From contig JANQPG010000107.1 in assembly GCA_028289545.1 (NCBI GenBank), forward strand, positions 1 to 64,000: a DNA stretch of 64,000 nucleotides. The letters are read 5' to 3'. The stretch is from Woeseiaceae bacterium (GTDB lineage: Bacteria; Pseudomonadota; Gammaproteobacteria; Steroidobacterales; Woeseiaceae). The position numbers were made by a program, and so were the translations under genes. The notes under the pieces are model-generated. The model made no database searches. It saw nothing but the letters and a program-made list of their open reading frames with translations, and was not told the DNA's origin. This document shows positions 42,260-51,636 of the stretch, piece by piece. How positions within the stretch are numbered: the stretch's first letter is position 1; each line of letters begins with the position of its first letter.

Positions 42260-43671
42260 TCGCTTCATGCCGGACCACCCAGAAAGGCGCTGCGCTGCTG
42301 CTCGTCATGCTCGTCATCCTTGCGGCGAGTAGCGCGATTCTGGTGAGTCGATTCGGCACAGCCCAGTTCGAGGCGCGTCGTGCCGTGGCAACAGCTGACG
42401 CGCTCTCCGAGGCCCGCGCCGCGCTTCTGGCTTACGCGGCTGCCGAGCCCGAACTCGTCGCGGGAGCGCCGGCGCGCCTGCCTTGCCCGGACCTGGACGG
42501 TACCGGTGGTTTTGCGCCCGGCGAGGCCCACACGAGCGCGTGCGGCGCCGTCGGCGAGAGCATGTTGGGGCGGCTGCCCTGGCGAACACTTGGGGTTGCG
42601 GCGCTCAAGGACGCATCGGCCGCTTGCCTGTGGTACGCCGTTTCGGGCGACTTCAAGTCAGCGGGCACGTCCAGCGCCGAGCTGCTGAACCCCGATACGA
42701 CGGGTGACTTTCGCGTATTCGACGCCGCTGACGGCAACCTGTTGGCCGGGGCGACAGCCGCCAGCCGGCCCGTGGCCCTGTTGTTTGCGGCGGGTCCGCC
42801 GCTTCCCGGGCAGCGGCGTTTGTCCGCAGGAGACGGCGGCTGCGGCACGACCGACGATGCCGCGCAATTTCTGGATGCTGTCGCCGCACTTGGCATCGAC
42901 AACGCAGCAGTGAGCGGCGTCCCCGATACGCTGCAGGATTTTGTGTCCGGGCGGGGCGCCGATTCCGGTATTAGCGACCGCCTGCTCATGATTCGGCGCT
43001 CCGAGCTTGCCGACATTGTCAACCGGCGCGACGACTACCGGAGCAGGCGTGAGGCGCTGGGCCTCGCCGTGACCGCCTGCCTTGCCGAATGGGGGAGACA
43101 CAACGGCGGTGGCGCAAACGATCGTCGCTTGCCCTGGCCGGCGCCGCTGACGCTGACTGACTATCGTGTGGACAGCGGCTACGACGACACGGGCAGCATC
43201 GACCTCGGGGGGCGGCTGCCCGACCGTGTCGACGACAGCGCGGCGGCAAGCGGCAACGCGCTGAACGACGTGTTGAGCGCCTGCGACAGCGTCGCCGTGC
43301 CGGCCTGGACGCCGGCCATGCAAACGCAATGGCAGCAGTGGAAAGACCATTTCTTCTACGTCGTTGCGGAATCGCATGCGCCCGGCGCCGCCGTTCCTTC
43401 CACATGCGGCAACTGCCTGACGATAAACGGAGCGGCCCAGTACGCCGCCGTCGTGCTGTTTGCCGGGCCCGCGCTCGCCGCTCAGACACGGACGGCGCCG
43501 CCGCTTGACGTCGACAGCAAACGGGATGTCGGTAACTACCTCGAGGGGCGCAACGCTCTGGCGTTTCCCTACGTGAGCGGCACACGAGACCTCGAAAGCA
43601 GTGCATCGACGTCGGCGTTCAACGATCTCCTGTTTTGTGTCGACACCAATCTCAACGTAGCACGTTGTTAG
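42256..43671 (+). CDS. Large PilX/GspK-like minor pilin
   Basis: A 471-residue protein with a short basic leader and a hydrophobic helix (CRTTQKGAALLLVMLVILAA) like PilX and GspK minor pilins, which lack the usual Glu5. The large C-terminal domain (over 430 residues) holds about ten cysteines that could form disulfides. It is much larger than most minor pilins and may cap the pilus tip. The start is GTG at 42256, overlapping the previous stop by 4 bases. Confidence 0.7.
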   Translation: MIASCRTTQKGAALLLVMLVILAASSAILVSRFGTAQFEARRAVATADALSEARAALLAYAAAEPELVAGAPARLPCPDLDGTGGFAPGEAHTSACGAVGESMLGRLPWRTLGVAALKDASAACLWYAVSGDFKSAGTSSAELLNPDTTGDFRVFDAADGNLLAGATAASRPVALLFAAGPPLPGQRRLSAGDGGCGTTDDAAQFLDAVAALGIDNAAVSGVPDTLQDFVSGRGADSGISDRLLMIRRSELADIVNRRDDYRSRREALGLAVTACLAEWGRHNGGGANDRRLPWPAPLTLTDYRVDSGYDDTGSIDLGGRLPDRVDDSAAASGNALNDVLSACDSVAVPAWTPAMQTQWQQWKDHFFYVVAESHAPGAAVPSTCGNCLTINGAAQYAAVVLFAGPALAAQTRTAPPLDVDSKRDVGNYLEGRNALAFPYVSGTRDLESSASTSAFNDLLFCVDTNLNVARC

Positions 43672-43684
43672 CAGGCTCGAAGGA

Positions 43685-44476
43685 ATGACGGACATGCGCA
43701 ACAGAACGGCAGTGGGACGGCAATCGGGATTTTCGCTTGTCGAGCTTGCGGTCGTCATACTCATCATGGGGCTGTTGTTGGGAGGTATTGCCTCACCCCT
43801 GTCCAAACAACGAGACAATGCCCGTTTTGGTTCTGCGGAGACCCAGCTCGAAGACGTTCGCGACGCGCTCGAGGCGTACTGGCTCGTCAACGGTGAACTG
43901 CCTTGTCCGGCGACGCCTGGGAGTAACGGCACCGCGTCGGTCAACGGCGGCGGGTGTACCCGCCAGCACGGGTTTGTGCCCGCGACGACGCTCGGGCTGC
44001 GCGGCAGCCGCAACGACGACAACCTTCTCCTGGATCCCTGGGGTTCGGTGCTGCGTTACAGCGTCTCGGCCAGTGACGCCAACACCAACGGGGTCTGGGA
44101 TTTTCTGAGCGACACGGAGGTCGCAACGATTACGCTGGCGGGGATGACTCCTGAGTTGACCGTCTGCAGCACCGCCGCCGGTGCCAGTGCTTCAGCCTGC
44201 GGCAGCAGCGGCGATACGGTGGCGAGCGCCGTGCCGTTCGTCGTCTATTCGCTGGGCAAGGATTGGGCCTCCTTTTCGTCTGCTGACCAGTTGGAAAACA
44301 CGGGTGCGACGGTCGCCGGCGGCCCAAGCGGTATTCGCTATGCCGTGTCGTCCAACGACGTATTTGTCATGCGCGGAAGGAGCGAAATGGTGGGTGCCGA
44401 ATACGACGACCTCGTGACCTGGTTACCGGCACTGGTGCTCTACAAGGCGTCGATAGATGGCGGCCATATCCCTTAA
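43685..44476 (+). CDS. Type IV prepilin-like protein with N-terminal methylation motif
   Basis: A 263-residue prepilin: the leader ends in Gly before FSLVELAVVILIMGLLLGGI, with Glu at position 5 of the mature protein, the classical prepilin peptidase site. The C-terminal domain is Gly/Ser/Ala rich with several cysteines (GELPCPATPG, GGGCTRQHG). It is likely a minor pilin. Two ATGs (43685 and 43694) are possible. Confidence 0.8.
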   Translation: MTDMRNRTAVGRQSGFSLVELAVVILIMGLLLGGIASPLSKQRDNARFGSAETQLEDVRDALEAYWLVNGELPCPATPGSNGTASVNGGGCTRQHGFVPATTLGLRGSRNDDNLLLDPWGSVLRYSVSASDANTNGVWDFLSDTEVATITLAGMTPELTVCSTAAGASASACGSSGDTVASAVPFVVYSLGKDWASFSSADQLENTGATVAGGPSGIRYAVSSNDVFVMRGRSEMVGAEYDDLVTWLPALVLYKASIDGGHIP

Positions 44477-44514
44477 GTTCATGTTTCACATGCGGTTTAT
44501 TTCTCGAGCTGGTC

Positions 44515-44541
44515 TAAAGTATTCGGCAGAGGCGCCGATAG
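44515..44541 (+). promoter_or_regulatory. Sigma-28 (FliA) promoter in front of the major pilin candidate
   Basis: TAAAGTAT-N11-GCCGATAG: 7 of 8 positions match in both boxes and spacing is exact. It ends 77 bases before the pilin start codon, in the only sizeable gap of the pilus locus. This is as good as the fliC site. Confidence 0.85.
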
Positions 44542-44618
44542 CCTGAGTAACGCGGGTCGGTTACGTCTCGCCAATGGCAACAGCGGCTTTCGCCAGCTGC
44601 GAATTGAGAGGAATTCCT

Positions 44619-45239
44619 GTGAACATTGAACGCTTAAGTCAACGCCGGCAGCGCGGTTTTACTTTGGTCGAGATTGCGATTGTGCTGGTTATTGTGGGTC
44701 TCCTGATCGGCGGAGTCCTGAAAGGCCGCGAAATGATCACGAACGCCAAGATCAAGCGTATAGAGAATGACTTTGCGGGTGTGTCGGCGGCACTGTATGC
44801 CTATCAGGACCGTTACGGCGTCCTGCCGGGCGACGACCCTGCTGCGTCAACGCGCTTCCCGGGGACGTGGCGGAGTTCCGACAATGGCAACGGCAACGGC
44901 AACATCAACGGTGGCTGGAGCAGCCGCAACAACAACGCCGAGTCCCGGAAAATCTGGAAACACCTGCGCGGAGCCGGTCTGATTTCCGGACCCGTCGACA
45001 ACACGGCAGCGTCGTACCAGCAGCCGACCAACGCATTTGGCGGTCTGACCGGTATCGATCTCGATCTCTACAACATGGGCGGACACAACATCGTATTCGG
45101 TGAGATCCCGGGCGATATTGCCGTCATCCTCGAGTCGCGCGGCGACGACAGTGTGCCGAACAGCGGCAGCATCCAGGCGAGCGCTTCGGCGACGTCCTAC
45201 GATGTCGACGCCCGCTACGACCTTGCCTTCCGGCAATGA
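44619..45239 (+). CDS. Major type IV pilin candidate
   Basis: A 206-residue prepilin. The basic leader RLSQRRQRG is cut before FTLVEIAIVLVIVGLLIGGV, with Glu5 present. The globular part has a Gly/Asn-rich repeat (about residues 85-110) and no cysteines. The start is GTG at 44619, chosen for GAGAGGAA just upstream; the in-frame ATG at 44574 would lengthen the leader to 28 residues. It has its own sigma-28 promoter and is followed by a terminator, so it forms a single-gene unit, as expected for a major subunit. Confidence 0.82.
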   Translation: MNIERLSQRRQRGFTLVEIAIVLVIVGLLIGGVLKGREMITNAKIKRIENDFAGVSAALYAYQDRYGVLPGDDPAASTRFPGTWRSSDNGNGNGNINGGWSSRNNNAESRKIWKHLRGAGLISGPVDNTAASYQQPTNAFGGLTGIDLDLYNMGGHNIVFGEIPGDIAVILESRGDDSVPNSGSIQASASATSYDVDARYDLAFRQ

Positions 45240-45300
45240 ACTTTAGCGGTGGCTCGATCGGTCACCGCTAGTCTTCGCTCTCTCCATGAGCATTGTGCGA

Positions 45301-45331
45301 GCCCTGCCTTCCCGGCAGGGCTTCGTCTTTT
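45301..45331. terminator. Terminator between the pilin and the convergent HDOD gene
   Basis: GCCCTGCC-N5-GGCAGGGC (8 bp) followed by TTCGTCTTTT. A second hairpin with arms TAGCGGTG and CACCGCTA lies just upstream (45244-45271). Both can serve the convergent genes on either side. Confidence 0.78.
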
Positions 45332-45350
45332 CGGGCACTAGAACCTGGTT

Positions 45351-46199
45351 CTAGCCTCCGGTTGCCGTTGCGCGCATCGATCCGGCGTGCAGCGACCAGG
45401 CCTCGCGTACGCGTTCGAGTGTCTCGCCGGTGACCCTGAGTTTTGCGGGGGCGGGCTCGCCGTTCTCGGCCAGCTGCGAGGCCGTCGTGTCCTCGTTCAT
45501 AACGAGTTTCGCCGTGTAGACCACGTCGACGAGCGTAGCCGGTGCAGCCGGGTCATGGCTCAGCTTCTCCTCGAGGTCGAAGGACTCGATGATTTCGTCG
45601 GCAAATCCCCAGGCGCGGACGATGGAGCTGCCTACGCTGGGATTCCACTGTTCAACAATATCGGCAAACGCATCGGCGTCTCCGAGTAGCGCGGGAAAGT
45701 CCCGCGCCTTGCTCAACAGGTAGAGCTCGCCGATGCCGTTGAACAGCCCGCACAGAAACGCATTGTCCGCGTTGATGCTGCCGCCGTTCTTGGCGACGAC
45801 AAAACACATCGAGCCCAGACTCAGGCTGTTTTCCCAGATCGTCTTGATGCCGTCTTTCAGATCGCCGTGTTGCCCGGCGTTGAAGATCTGCTCGACGGCC
45901 AGCGTAATGGCCGTATTGCGCACGACCTCGAAACCGAGCCGACTGATCGCGAGGTCGAGATCCAGTATTTCGATACCGGCGCGGTTATGAAACGCCGAGT
46001 TTGCCGCCATGAGCAGTTTCGCAACCAACACGGCGTCCGTGCGCACGACGCCCGCGAGGCGTTCCGAGGTGCATTCCGGGTCTTCCAGGGCAGTGCGAAT
46101 GTTGACGACGACGTCCGGGAACGAAGGCAACGCAATATTTTTCGAGTTGAGGTCCTGAGCAAGCTGCTCCAGGAATCGTGTTTGTTCTTCGGCGGACAT
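45351..46199 (-). CDS. HDOD-domain signalling protein (second copy)
   Basis: A 282-residue HDOD protein, a clear paralogue of the one at 27217-28059: matching blocks are NIALPSFPDVVVNIRTALED, VLVAKLLMAANSAFHNRAGI and ADNAFLCGLFNGIGELYLLS. Metal-binding HD residues seem incomplete, so a signalling rather than catalytic role is likely. It closes the pilus locus on the opposite strand. No clear promoter was found in the 194-base gap upstream (46200-46393), which holds nothing else I can name. Confidence 0.86.
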   Translation of the reverse strand: MSAEEQTRFLEQLAQDLNSKNIALPSFPDVVVNIRTALEDPECTSERLAGVVRTDAVLVAKLLMAANSAFHNRAGIEILDLDLAISRLGFEVVRNTAITLAVEQIFNAGQHGDLKDGIKTIWENSLSLGSMCFVVAKNGGSINADNAFLCGLFNGIGELYLLSKARDFPALLGDADAFADIVEQWNPSVGSSIVRAWGFADEIIESFDLEEKLSHDPAAPATLVDVVYTAKLVMNEDTTASQLAENGEPAPAKLRVTGETLERVREAWSLHAGSMRATATGG

Positions 46200-46393
46200 G
46201 CCAGTACCTCCTGTCCATGGCGCGTCTTCCGGACGTGCGGTTGTCGTAACCGCGAGATCATACGAGCAAACCAGACTGATTCAAAGTCGCAAGTGTGGAG
46301 GGGGGGAGCCATCCGGAACAGACGGCGCCCTATTGTCGCGCAAGTTGTCGCGCAAGTCGTAGTGACAGTCTTATGCGATCGTCGAGGTACGGC

Positions 46394-46903
46394 TCAAGCC
46401 GATTCCTGAGTGGCTCCGGCCGCGACAAATTCGTCCGGCGCACGGGCCAGCACGGGACCGTAGCGATTCAGTACCTCGAGCGAGTGCAAGACGGTGTCGC
46501 GCTGCTCTCCGCCAAGTTTTTTGAGCATGGCTTCCAGCGGCGTAGCGGAGAACATTGTGCTGTCGCCGACGTCGAGATCGCCGGCTTCCAGTAACGCTTC
46601 GGTGTCGGGCCGGGTCAGGACGATAACAATGGCCGGCGATCGTTTCTCGCAGAGCGCAATCGTTTTGAGCATCCTCCGCGACAGAAGGGTATCGGTCGTA
46701 TAATCGATGAATACGAGTTCCGGGCGGTGCGCCGACAGTTCGAGTCGGCGGAGCGACGCGACGGTCTGGTGGTTCGGTCTTTTGAGCCGCAGCTCAGCCT
46801 CGACGCCGGCTTGCCGGAGGCCGGCAGCCAGATAAGCCACGCGGTAACAGACGTCAGACACAAGGGTAATCAGCATGCGCTGAGTCGGCGGTTCACTTGC
46901 CAT
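46394..46903 (-). CDS. Receiver-like (CheY-fold) protein without output domain
   Basis: A 169-residue protein. MLITLVSDVCYRVAYLAAGL, ELVFIDYTTDTLLSRRM and AIVIVLTRPDTEALL look like strands 1, 3 and 4 of a receiver domain, with Asp in VFID at the phosphoacceptor place, but the acidic pair after strand 1 is absent or changed. The ATG at 46903 has CGGAGA upstream; a longer reading exists but without a ribosome-binding site. It lies upstream of and divergent from the sigma-54 activator at 47288 and may work with it. Confidence 0.55.
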   Translation of the reverse strand: MASEPPTQRMLITLVSDVCYRVAYLAAGLRQAGVEAELRLKRPNHQTVASLRRLELSAHRPELVFIDYTTDTLLSRRMLKTIALCEKRSPAIVIVLTRPDTEALLEAGDLDVGDSTMFSATPLEAMLKKLGGEQRDTVLHSLEVLNRYGPVLARAPDEFVAAGATQESA

Positions 46904-47108
46904 CACGTTCTCCGTGCTTCGAGCGCGGTTGCTGACTAAAAACGCGACTTTTTCGCTGCGCAGTCCGTCGTTTTTGCGCCCTTCATACCAATAAATGCAG
47001 TTCCCGTGCCACATTTGTTCGGTGTGAGCTAACTTGAAGGATTCTACATTAAGTTCAATAGCTTATGTTTCGTTGCCCCTGTAACTGCATGTGTCTAATG
47101 ATGACCAC

Positions 47109-47148
47109 AGTCGCGAAATACCGACAAAGTCGCGAAATATCGTGACTT
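47109..47148. repeat. Operator-like repeats in the 384-base divergent gap 46904-47287
   Basis: AGTCGCGAAATA occurs twice (47109-47120 and 47128-47139), 19 bases apart. The second copy is also the left part of a dyad AAGTCGCGA-N4-TCGTGACTT (47127-47148; one mismatch). The pattern looks like a regulator binding region 140-180 bases before the sigma-54 activator gene. Nothing else was recognised in this gap. Confidence 0.5.
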
Positions 47149-47287
47149 CCGAGACCGCGAGGTGATAAAAACTCAGAAGCCGCTGATCGACAAAGAAAAA
47201 GCCACCACGTTTTGATTCTCACCCTGCACCAAGGTAGAGCAGACACCCGTATCGCGGGCACGGCTCACCTCTACGCCGGCGACCGCA

Positions 47288-49672
47288 ATGCCTGAATCCT
47301 CGGCGTTCGTAGATGTTGCGGATCTCGCCATTCATGTCGTGGATCTCGTCATTATCGGCGGTACGATCGCCATGCTGCTCTACTGCGTGATCCGCGGTTT
47401 TCTCAAATCCTCACGCTTCCCGAATACTGGACGTAACCTGCTGTTGCTCGGCCTGGCGCTGACCGTCACCACTCAGCTGGCCGAAGTGCTCCTGGCCTTC
47501 CTGGCCTCGACCGCAGTCGCCAAACCTCACTTTGTCGCGGCTACGCTGCCGGTGTGGCTGTCGTGGTTCTTATCGCGCCTGGGCCTGGCCCTTATGAGCG
47601 TGGGCGCGTTCATAGCGATTCTGCAGCGGCGCAAGCTGGCGGAATACATAGAAGAGTCGGACCTGATCGCGCAGGCTGCGCAGGATCGATTGATACAAAG
47701 CGAGGCAAGGTTCCGCCGCCTCGTCGATTCCACCAGCGATGCCGTGTTTTGCTACACCTACGAGCCCCCGGTACCGATCAGCATGCCGGTCGACGAGCAG
47801 CTGCGCGCGATGTACGACGGCGTGCTGACCGAGTGCAACCGCATGTTTGCCGAAGACCTGGGCTTTGCGAGTCCTTCCGAAGTGCTGGGTACCAGTTTCG
47901 GCGAGCACAATTCATCGCAGGACATCGAGAGCTTTGCCCGATTTATTGAAGCGTTCATCAAGAACGACTATTCGCTGACGGACTACGATCTCGTGTTCCA
48001 CACGAAAGGCGGCGAAGAGCGCGCGCTCCGGGTGACCTTGTCGGGCATTGTGAGCAACGGCCGCCTGTTTCGAGTCTGGGGCGCCGAGACGAACATCCTT
48101 GCATGGCGACGCACTCAATCGGCGCTCCTGAGGAGAAGGGCGTGCCAGGAACTGCTCGCGCGCGTGTCCTCGAAACTCGTCACGACGCCAATGGAAGAGG
48201 CGGACGATCTCGTCAGGGCATCGCTAAAGGACGTCTGCGACTTTATTGGCGCCGACCGCGCCGTTCTTGCCTGGATCGACTGGGATACCGGCGTGGCGAG
48301 AATCGACTACGCGTTTACCACCACCGACATCGAACTTCAGGACGAACTGTCGATGCGTGAGTACCCGTTCATTGCGAAACACCTCCTCGACAACCGGATC
48401 ATCGTGATCAAGGACGTCGACGATCCACCGACGGGTGCCAGGAAAGATTACGCCGGACTCAAGGAGCTGGGCGTCCGTTCGTTCGTGTCGGTTCCGCTGA
48501 TCGTCGCCAACGAGGTTGTCGGCGCCGTGACTTTCGGCGACGGCAACACGAGATCCTTCTGGCAGGACGACGAAGTCATTGCCGATCTGCGTTTCTTCGC
48601 TGAACTGTTTGCCAACTACGTGCTGCGGATCCGCTCGCGCCAGGAGCTCGATGAAGCGATGAACGGCCTGCGGCGGGCGACCGAACGTCTCGAGGCGGAG
48701 AACGTCTACCTGCGCAAGGAAGTGGACCTGAGCCACGGCTTCGACGAAATCATCGGCAACAGCGAGGCGATCCGGCGTTGTCTGCACCTGGTCGAGAAGG
48801 TCGCCGCGACCGAAACACCCGTGCTTGTGCTCGGAGAAACCGGCACCGGTAAAGAGCTTATCGCAAGGGCCCTGCACGAGCGCAGCGCGCGCAGCGACCG
48901 GCCGCTGGTGAAAGTGAACTGCGCGGCCTTGCCCGCCAATCTGATCGAGTCCGAGCTATTTGGTTACGAGAAGGGCGCGTTTACCGGCGCGGAATCCTCG
49001 AAACGGGGCCGCTTCGATCTGGCGGACGGCAGCACGCTGTTTCTCGACGAGATTGGTGAGATACCGGTCGAACTGCAGCCGAAACTGCTGCGTGTGCTGC
49101 AGGAAGGCGAGTTCGAGCGCCTCGGCGGTACACGAACGATCAAAGTCGACGTCAGGCTTGTCGCGGCGACCAATCGCGATCTCGGGCAGCGCGTCGCAGA
49201 GGGCGAGTTCCGATCCGATCTCTACTATCGCATCAATACGTTCCCGATCGAGCTGCCGCCGCTCAGGGAGCGGGGCGATGACGTTCAGCTGCTTGCCGAG
49301 CACTTCGTACGCATTCACTCGCAGCGACTCAATCGCGATGTTTCGGCGATTTCGGCGCGCATGATGCGGGAACTCCGGGGCTACCACTGGCCGGGCAACA
49401 TTCGCGAACTGGAGGGTGTCGTTCAGCGTGCGCTGATCGCAAGCGCCGGTTCGGTACTGGACCTTGCAGATCCGATCTCACCCGAAGCGGTTTCGCTGTC
49501 GAGTACGAGTCCGGACCTCAAATCCGTCGAGCGCGATCACATCGTCAAGGTTCTGAACGACGCCGGTTGGAAGATTGCGGGCGTATCGGGTGCAGCGGCG
49601 AAACTCGGCGTGCCGCCGAGCACGTTACGCTCGAAAATGAAGAAACTGGCCATCTCCCGGCCTCCTTCCTGA
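47288..49672 (+). CDS. Membrane-bound PAS-GAF sigma-54-dependent activator
   Basis: A 794-residue protein. Three hydrophobic segments (about residues 15-37, 50-72 and 80-110) anchor it in the inner membrane; a PAS-like domain (about 135-265), a GAF domain (about 290-440) and a coiled coil follow. The AAA+ domain has Walker A GETGTGKE (516-523) and GAFTGA (563-568), and the C-terminus a Fis-type helix-turn-helix ([19 protein letters not shown]). It should sense a small molecule or redox signal and activate sigma-54 promoters. No such promoter was seen near it, so its targets are unknown. Membrane-bound enhancer-binding proteins are uncommon. Confidence 0.88.
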   Translation: MPESSAFVDVADLAIHVVDLVIIGGTIAMLLYCVIRGFLKSSRFPNTGRNLLLLGLALTVTTQLAEVLLAFLASTAVAKPHFVAATLPVWLSWFLSRLGLALMSVGAFIAILQRRKLAEYIEESDLIAQAAQDRLIQSEARFRRLVDSTSDAVFCYTYEPPVPISMPVDEQLRAMYDGVLTECNRMFAEDLGFASPSEVLGTSFGEHNSSQDIESFARFIEAFIKNDYSLTDYDLVFHTKGGEERALRVTLSGIVSNGRLFRVWGAETNILAWRRTQSALLRRRACQELLARVSSKLVTTPMEEADDLVRASLKDVCDFIGADRAVLAWIDWDTGVARIDYAFTTTDIELQDELSMREYPFIAKHLLDNRIIVIKDVDDPPTGARKDYAGLKELGVRSFVSVPLIVANEVVGAVTFGDGNTRSFWQDDEVIADLRFFAELFANYVLRIRSRQELDEAMNGLRRATERLEAENVYLRKEVDLSHGFDEIIGNSEAIRRCLHLVEKVAATETPVLVLGETGTGKELIARALHERSARSDRPLVKVNCAALPANLIESELFGYEKGAFTGAESSKRGRFDLADGSTLFLDEIGEIPVELQPKLLRVLQEGEFERLGGTRTIKVDVRLVAATNRDLGQRVAEGEFRSDLYYRINTFPIELPPLRERGDDVQLLAEHFVRIHSQRLNRDVSAISARMMRELRGYHWPGNIRELEGVVQRALIASAGSVLDLADPISPEAVSLSSTSPDLKSVERDHIVKVLNDAGWKIAGVSGAAAKLGVPPSTLRSKMKKLAISRPPS

Positions 49673-49813
49673 GCGTTCGAAGGCAGTTCGGCGTCGGATT
49701 TTCCTTATGCCGTTCCCGATCTGACATAAGGTTCGTCGCGCTCCGGCGACAGATTTTTTGACCCGGCCTGGAAAATCAATGAGCTCTGCTTGTGATAGTA
49801 GTCACGTACGGAG

Positions 49814-49829
49814 TGTGAAGCCCCTCACA
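49814..49829. promoter_or_regulatory. Perfect CRP-type core palindrome upstream of the surface-protein cassette
   Basis: TGTGA-N6-TCACA, all ten core positions, 137 bases before the first start codon of the cassette. The 293-base gap 49673-49965 has no other clear signal; no strong -10 was found at the exact class I or class II distance. Confidence 0.6.
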
Positions 49830-49965
49830 GATCGTTTTCCAAGTGCCTGTTTCCTAGTGCAAATTACTTCGAAATAGTCGACAGTTGGAGTCGAGCCCGA
49901 AATGAGTTCGGGCGTGCACCGGCCCCGGTGCAACATCGCTTGAGGAATGAACCTTGGGGAAGGCA

Positions 49966-50961
49966 ATGATGCTTTCAGCGGCCGCAACGATGCGGCTGCT
50001 CGCAACGAGCTGCTTGCTGTTGCTGGCTGCGACGGGCGCGTACGCGCTCGGCGTGCCGGCCGGAACCGTGGTCGACAACACGGCAACCGTTACTTACAGC
50101 GTCGCCGGCGTCCCCGACAGTATCGATACAAACGCCGCAACGCTGACCGTGGCCGAGCGCATCGAAGTGATCGTCACCCGGCAGAGCCCGCAGCTCAGCG
50201 TGCGGCCCGGCGATACCGGTCGCGCAGTTCTGTTTCGCATCACCAGCACGGGCAACGGCAGCGAAGCCTTCGACCTCACGGTCGACAACAACGTCGCGGG
50301 CAGCGATTTCAGCCCGATTCCGTCCGTGCCCGCGGTGTACTTCGACACGGACGGCAGCGGTGATCTGAGCCCGGGCGACGTGCCGTACCAGCCCGGCGTC
50401 AACGATCCTGTATTGGCCGCCGACGGCAGTATCGATGTATTTGTCGTCAACGATATCCCCACAGGCGTTGCAGACGGGGAAGTGGGGCTCACGGCGCTGA
50501 CGGCGACCTCACAGACCGGTAGCGGGACACCGGGCAGCGGTTTCCCGGGACAGGGTGACGGTGGCTCGGAGGCGGTGCTCGGCGTTTCCGGCGGCGTATC
50601 CTCCGCCACCGGCGAATACCTTGTCGACGATCTGACGATCGGCTTCACCAAAGCGCAGCAGGTCAGCGACCCGCTGGGCGGCAGCGAACCCGTTGCCGGC
50701 GCGGTCGTGACGTACACGATTACCGTAGCCGTGCAGTCCCCCGGAACGGCAACGGCTGCCGTCGTTCGCGACCCGATTCCCCAGTACACCACCTACGTCC
50801 CCGGTTCCCTGCGGCTGAACGGCAACACGCTGAGCGATGCCGTCGACGCGGACACCGGGGAGTTCGACGCTACCGCGCCCGCCACCGTAGTCGTGCGGCT
50901 CGGTGACCTGACCCAGGCGGACGGTCCACAAAGCGTTCAATTCAGCGTCACGATCGACTAG
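49966..50961 (+). CDS. Exported DUF11-type surface protein 1
   Basis: A 331-residue protein with a signal peptide (cleavage likely after AYA, near residue 27). The mature N-terminus has the module AGTVVDNTATVTYSV, which recurs in two other proteins of the cassette. A calcium-motif-like DTDGSGDLSPGD (about 120-131) follows, and a C-terminal DUF11-like domain (about 235-331: VYTITVAVQSPGTATAAVVR) ends it. The ATG at 49966 has GGGGAAGG upstream. No membrane anchor is seen. Its role is unknown; a secreted or surface-assembled subunit is likely. Confidence 0.75.
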   Translation: MMLSAAATMRLLATSCLLLLAATGAYALGVPAGTVVDNTATVTYSVAGVPDSIDTNAATLTVAERIEVIVTRQSPQLSVRPGDTGRAVLFRITSTGNGSEAFDLTVDNNVAGSDFSPIPSVPAVYFDTDGSGDLSPGDVPYQPGVNDPVLAADGSIDVFVVNDIPTGVADGEVGLTALTATSQTGSGTPGSGFPGQGDGGSEAVLGVSGGVSSATGEYLVDDLTIGFTKAQQVSDPLGGSEPVAGAVVTYTITVAVQSPGTATAAVVRDPIPQYTTYVPGSLRLNGNTLSDAVDADTGEFDATAPATVVVRLGDLTQADGPQSVQFSVTID

Positions 50962-50994
50962 CCCGATCGTGCACACATCCATGGAGTGATTGGT

Positions 50995-51552
50995 ATGAGC
51001 GAAGAAAACTTAAGACGACGTCTCGGCGAGATGCTTTCGGATCCGGCGATTTCCGGTCGCGCCGGTGCTGCGGCCGCGAGCCTGGCCATCGTCCTGCTTG
51101 CTGTCAGCGGGAGTGCGCTGGCGCAGGAGGCGCAGCAGAACCATCTCGACGTTCGCACCGTTGTTCAGAAAGAAACCACGATCGAGAACGAGGACGCGGA
51201 AGCCGAAACGACGCTCGTGGCGGCGGAGCGTGTGCTGCCGGGCGAGAAGGTCGTCTACACGATTACCTTTACCAACGTGGGCGCCGAAGCGGCTGAGAAC
51301 GTCATGATCACCAACCCGATCGACGCCTCGTTGACCTACCTCAACGGTTCGGCGTTCGGGGTGGGCATGCGTATCGAGTTTTCCGCGGACGGCGGGCGCA
51401 GTTTCGCGGGGCAGGGTGAGCTGCGTGTTGCAACGGAGGCCGGCGAGCGCGCCGCCGAGGCAGCGGACTACACACATTTGCGATGGACGCTGATCGAAGC
51501 GTTGCCCCCGGGTGAAACCGGCGTGGCGAGGTTCGCGGCGACCGTCGACTGA
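50995..51552 (+). CDS. Exported DUF11-type surface protein 2
   Basis: A 185-residue protein with an unusually long signal region (basic n-part of about 24 residues, hydrophobic core to ALAQ near residue 43). One DUF11-like domain follows (about 70-185: EKVVYTITFTNVGAEAAENV, TNPIDASLTYLNGSAFG). It lacks the shared N-terminal module of proteins 1 and 3. GGAG lies 8 bases before the ATG. It is 33 bases after protein 1 and so probably in one operon. Confidence 0.72.
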   Translation: MSEENLRRRLGEMLSDPAISGRAGAAAASLAIVLLAVSGSALAQEAQQNHLDVRTVVQKETTIENEDAEAETTLVAAERVLPGEKVVYTITFTNVGAEAAENVMITNPIDASLTYLNGSAFGVGMRIEFSADGGRSFAGQGELRVATEAGERAAEAADYTHLRWTLIEALPPGETGVARFAATVD

Positions 51553-51636
51553 TTTTTTCGTGCCGTCGCTCGCAGGTGTGACGGCATGGCTTGGGTATCA
51601 CCTGCGATCACAGTTTTTGGCTAAAGGAGTACCGCA

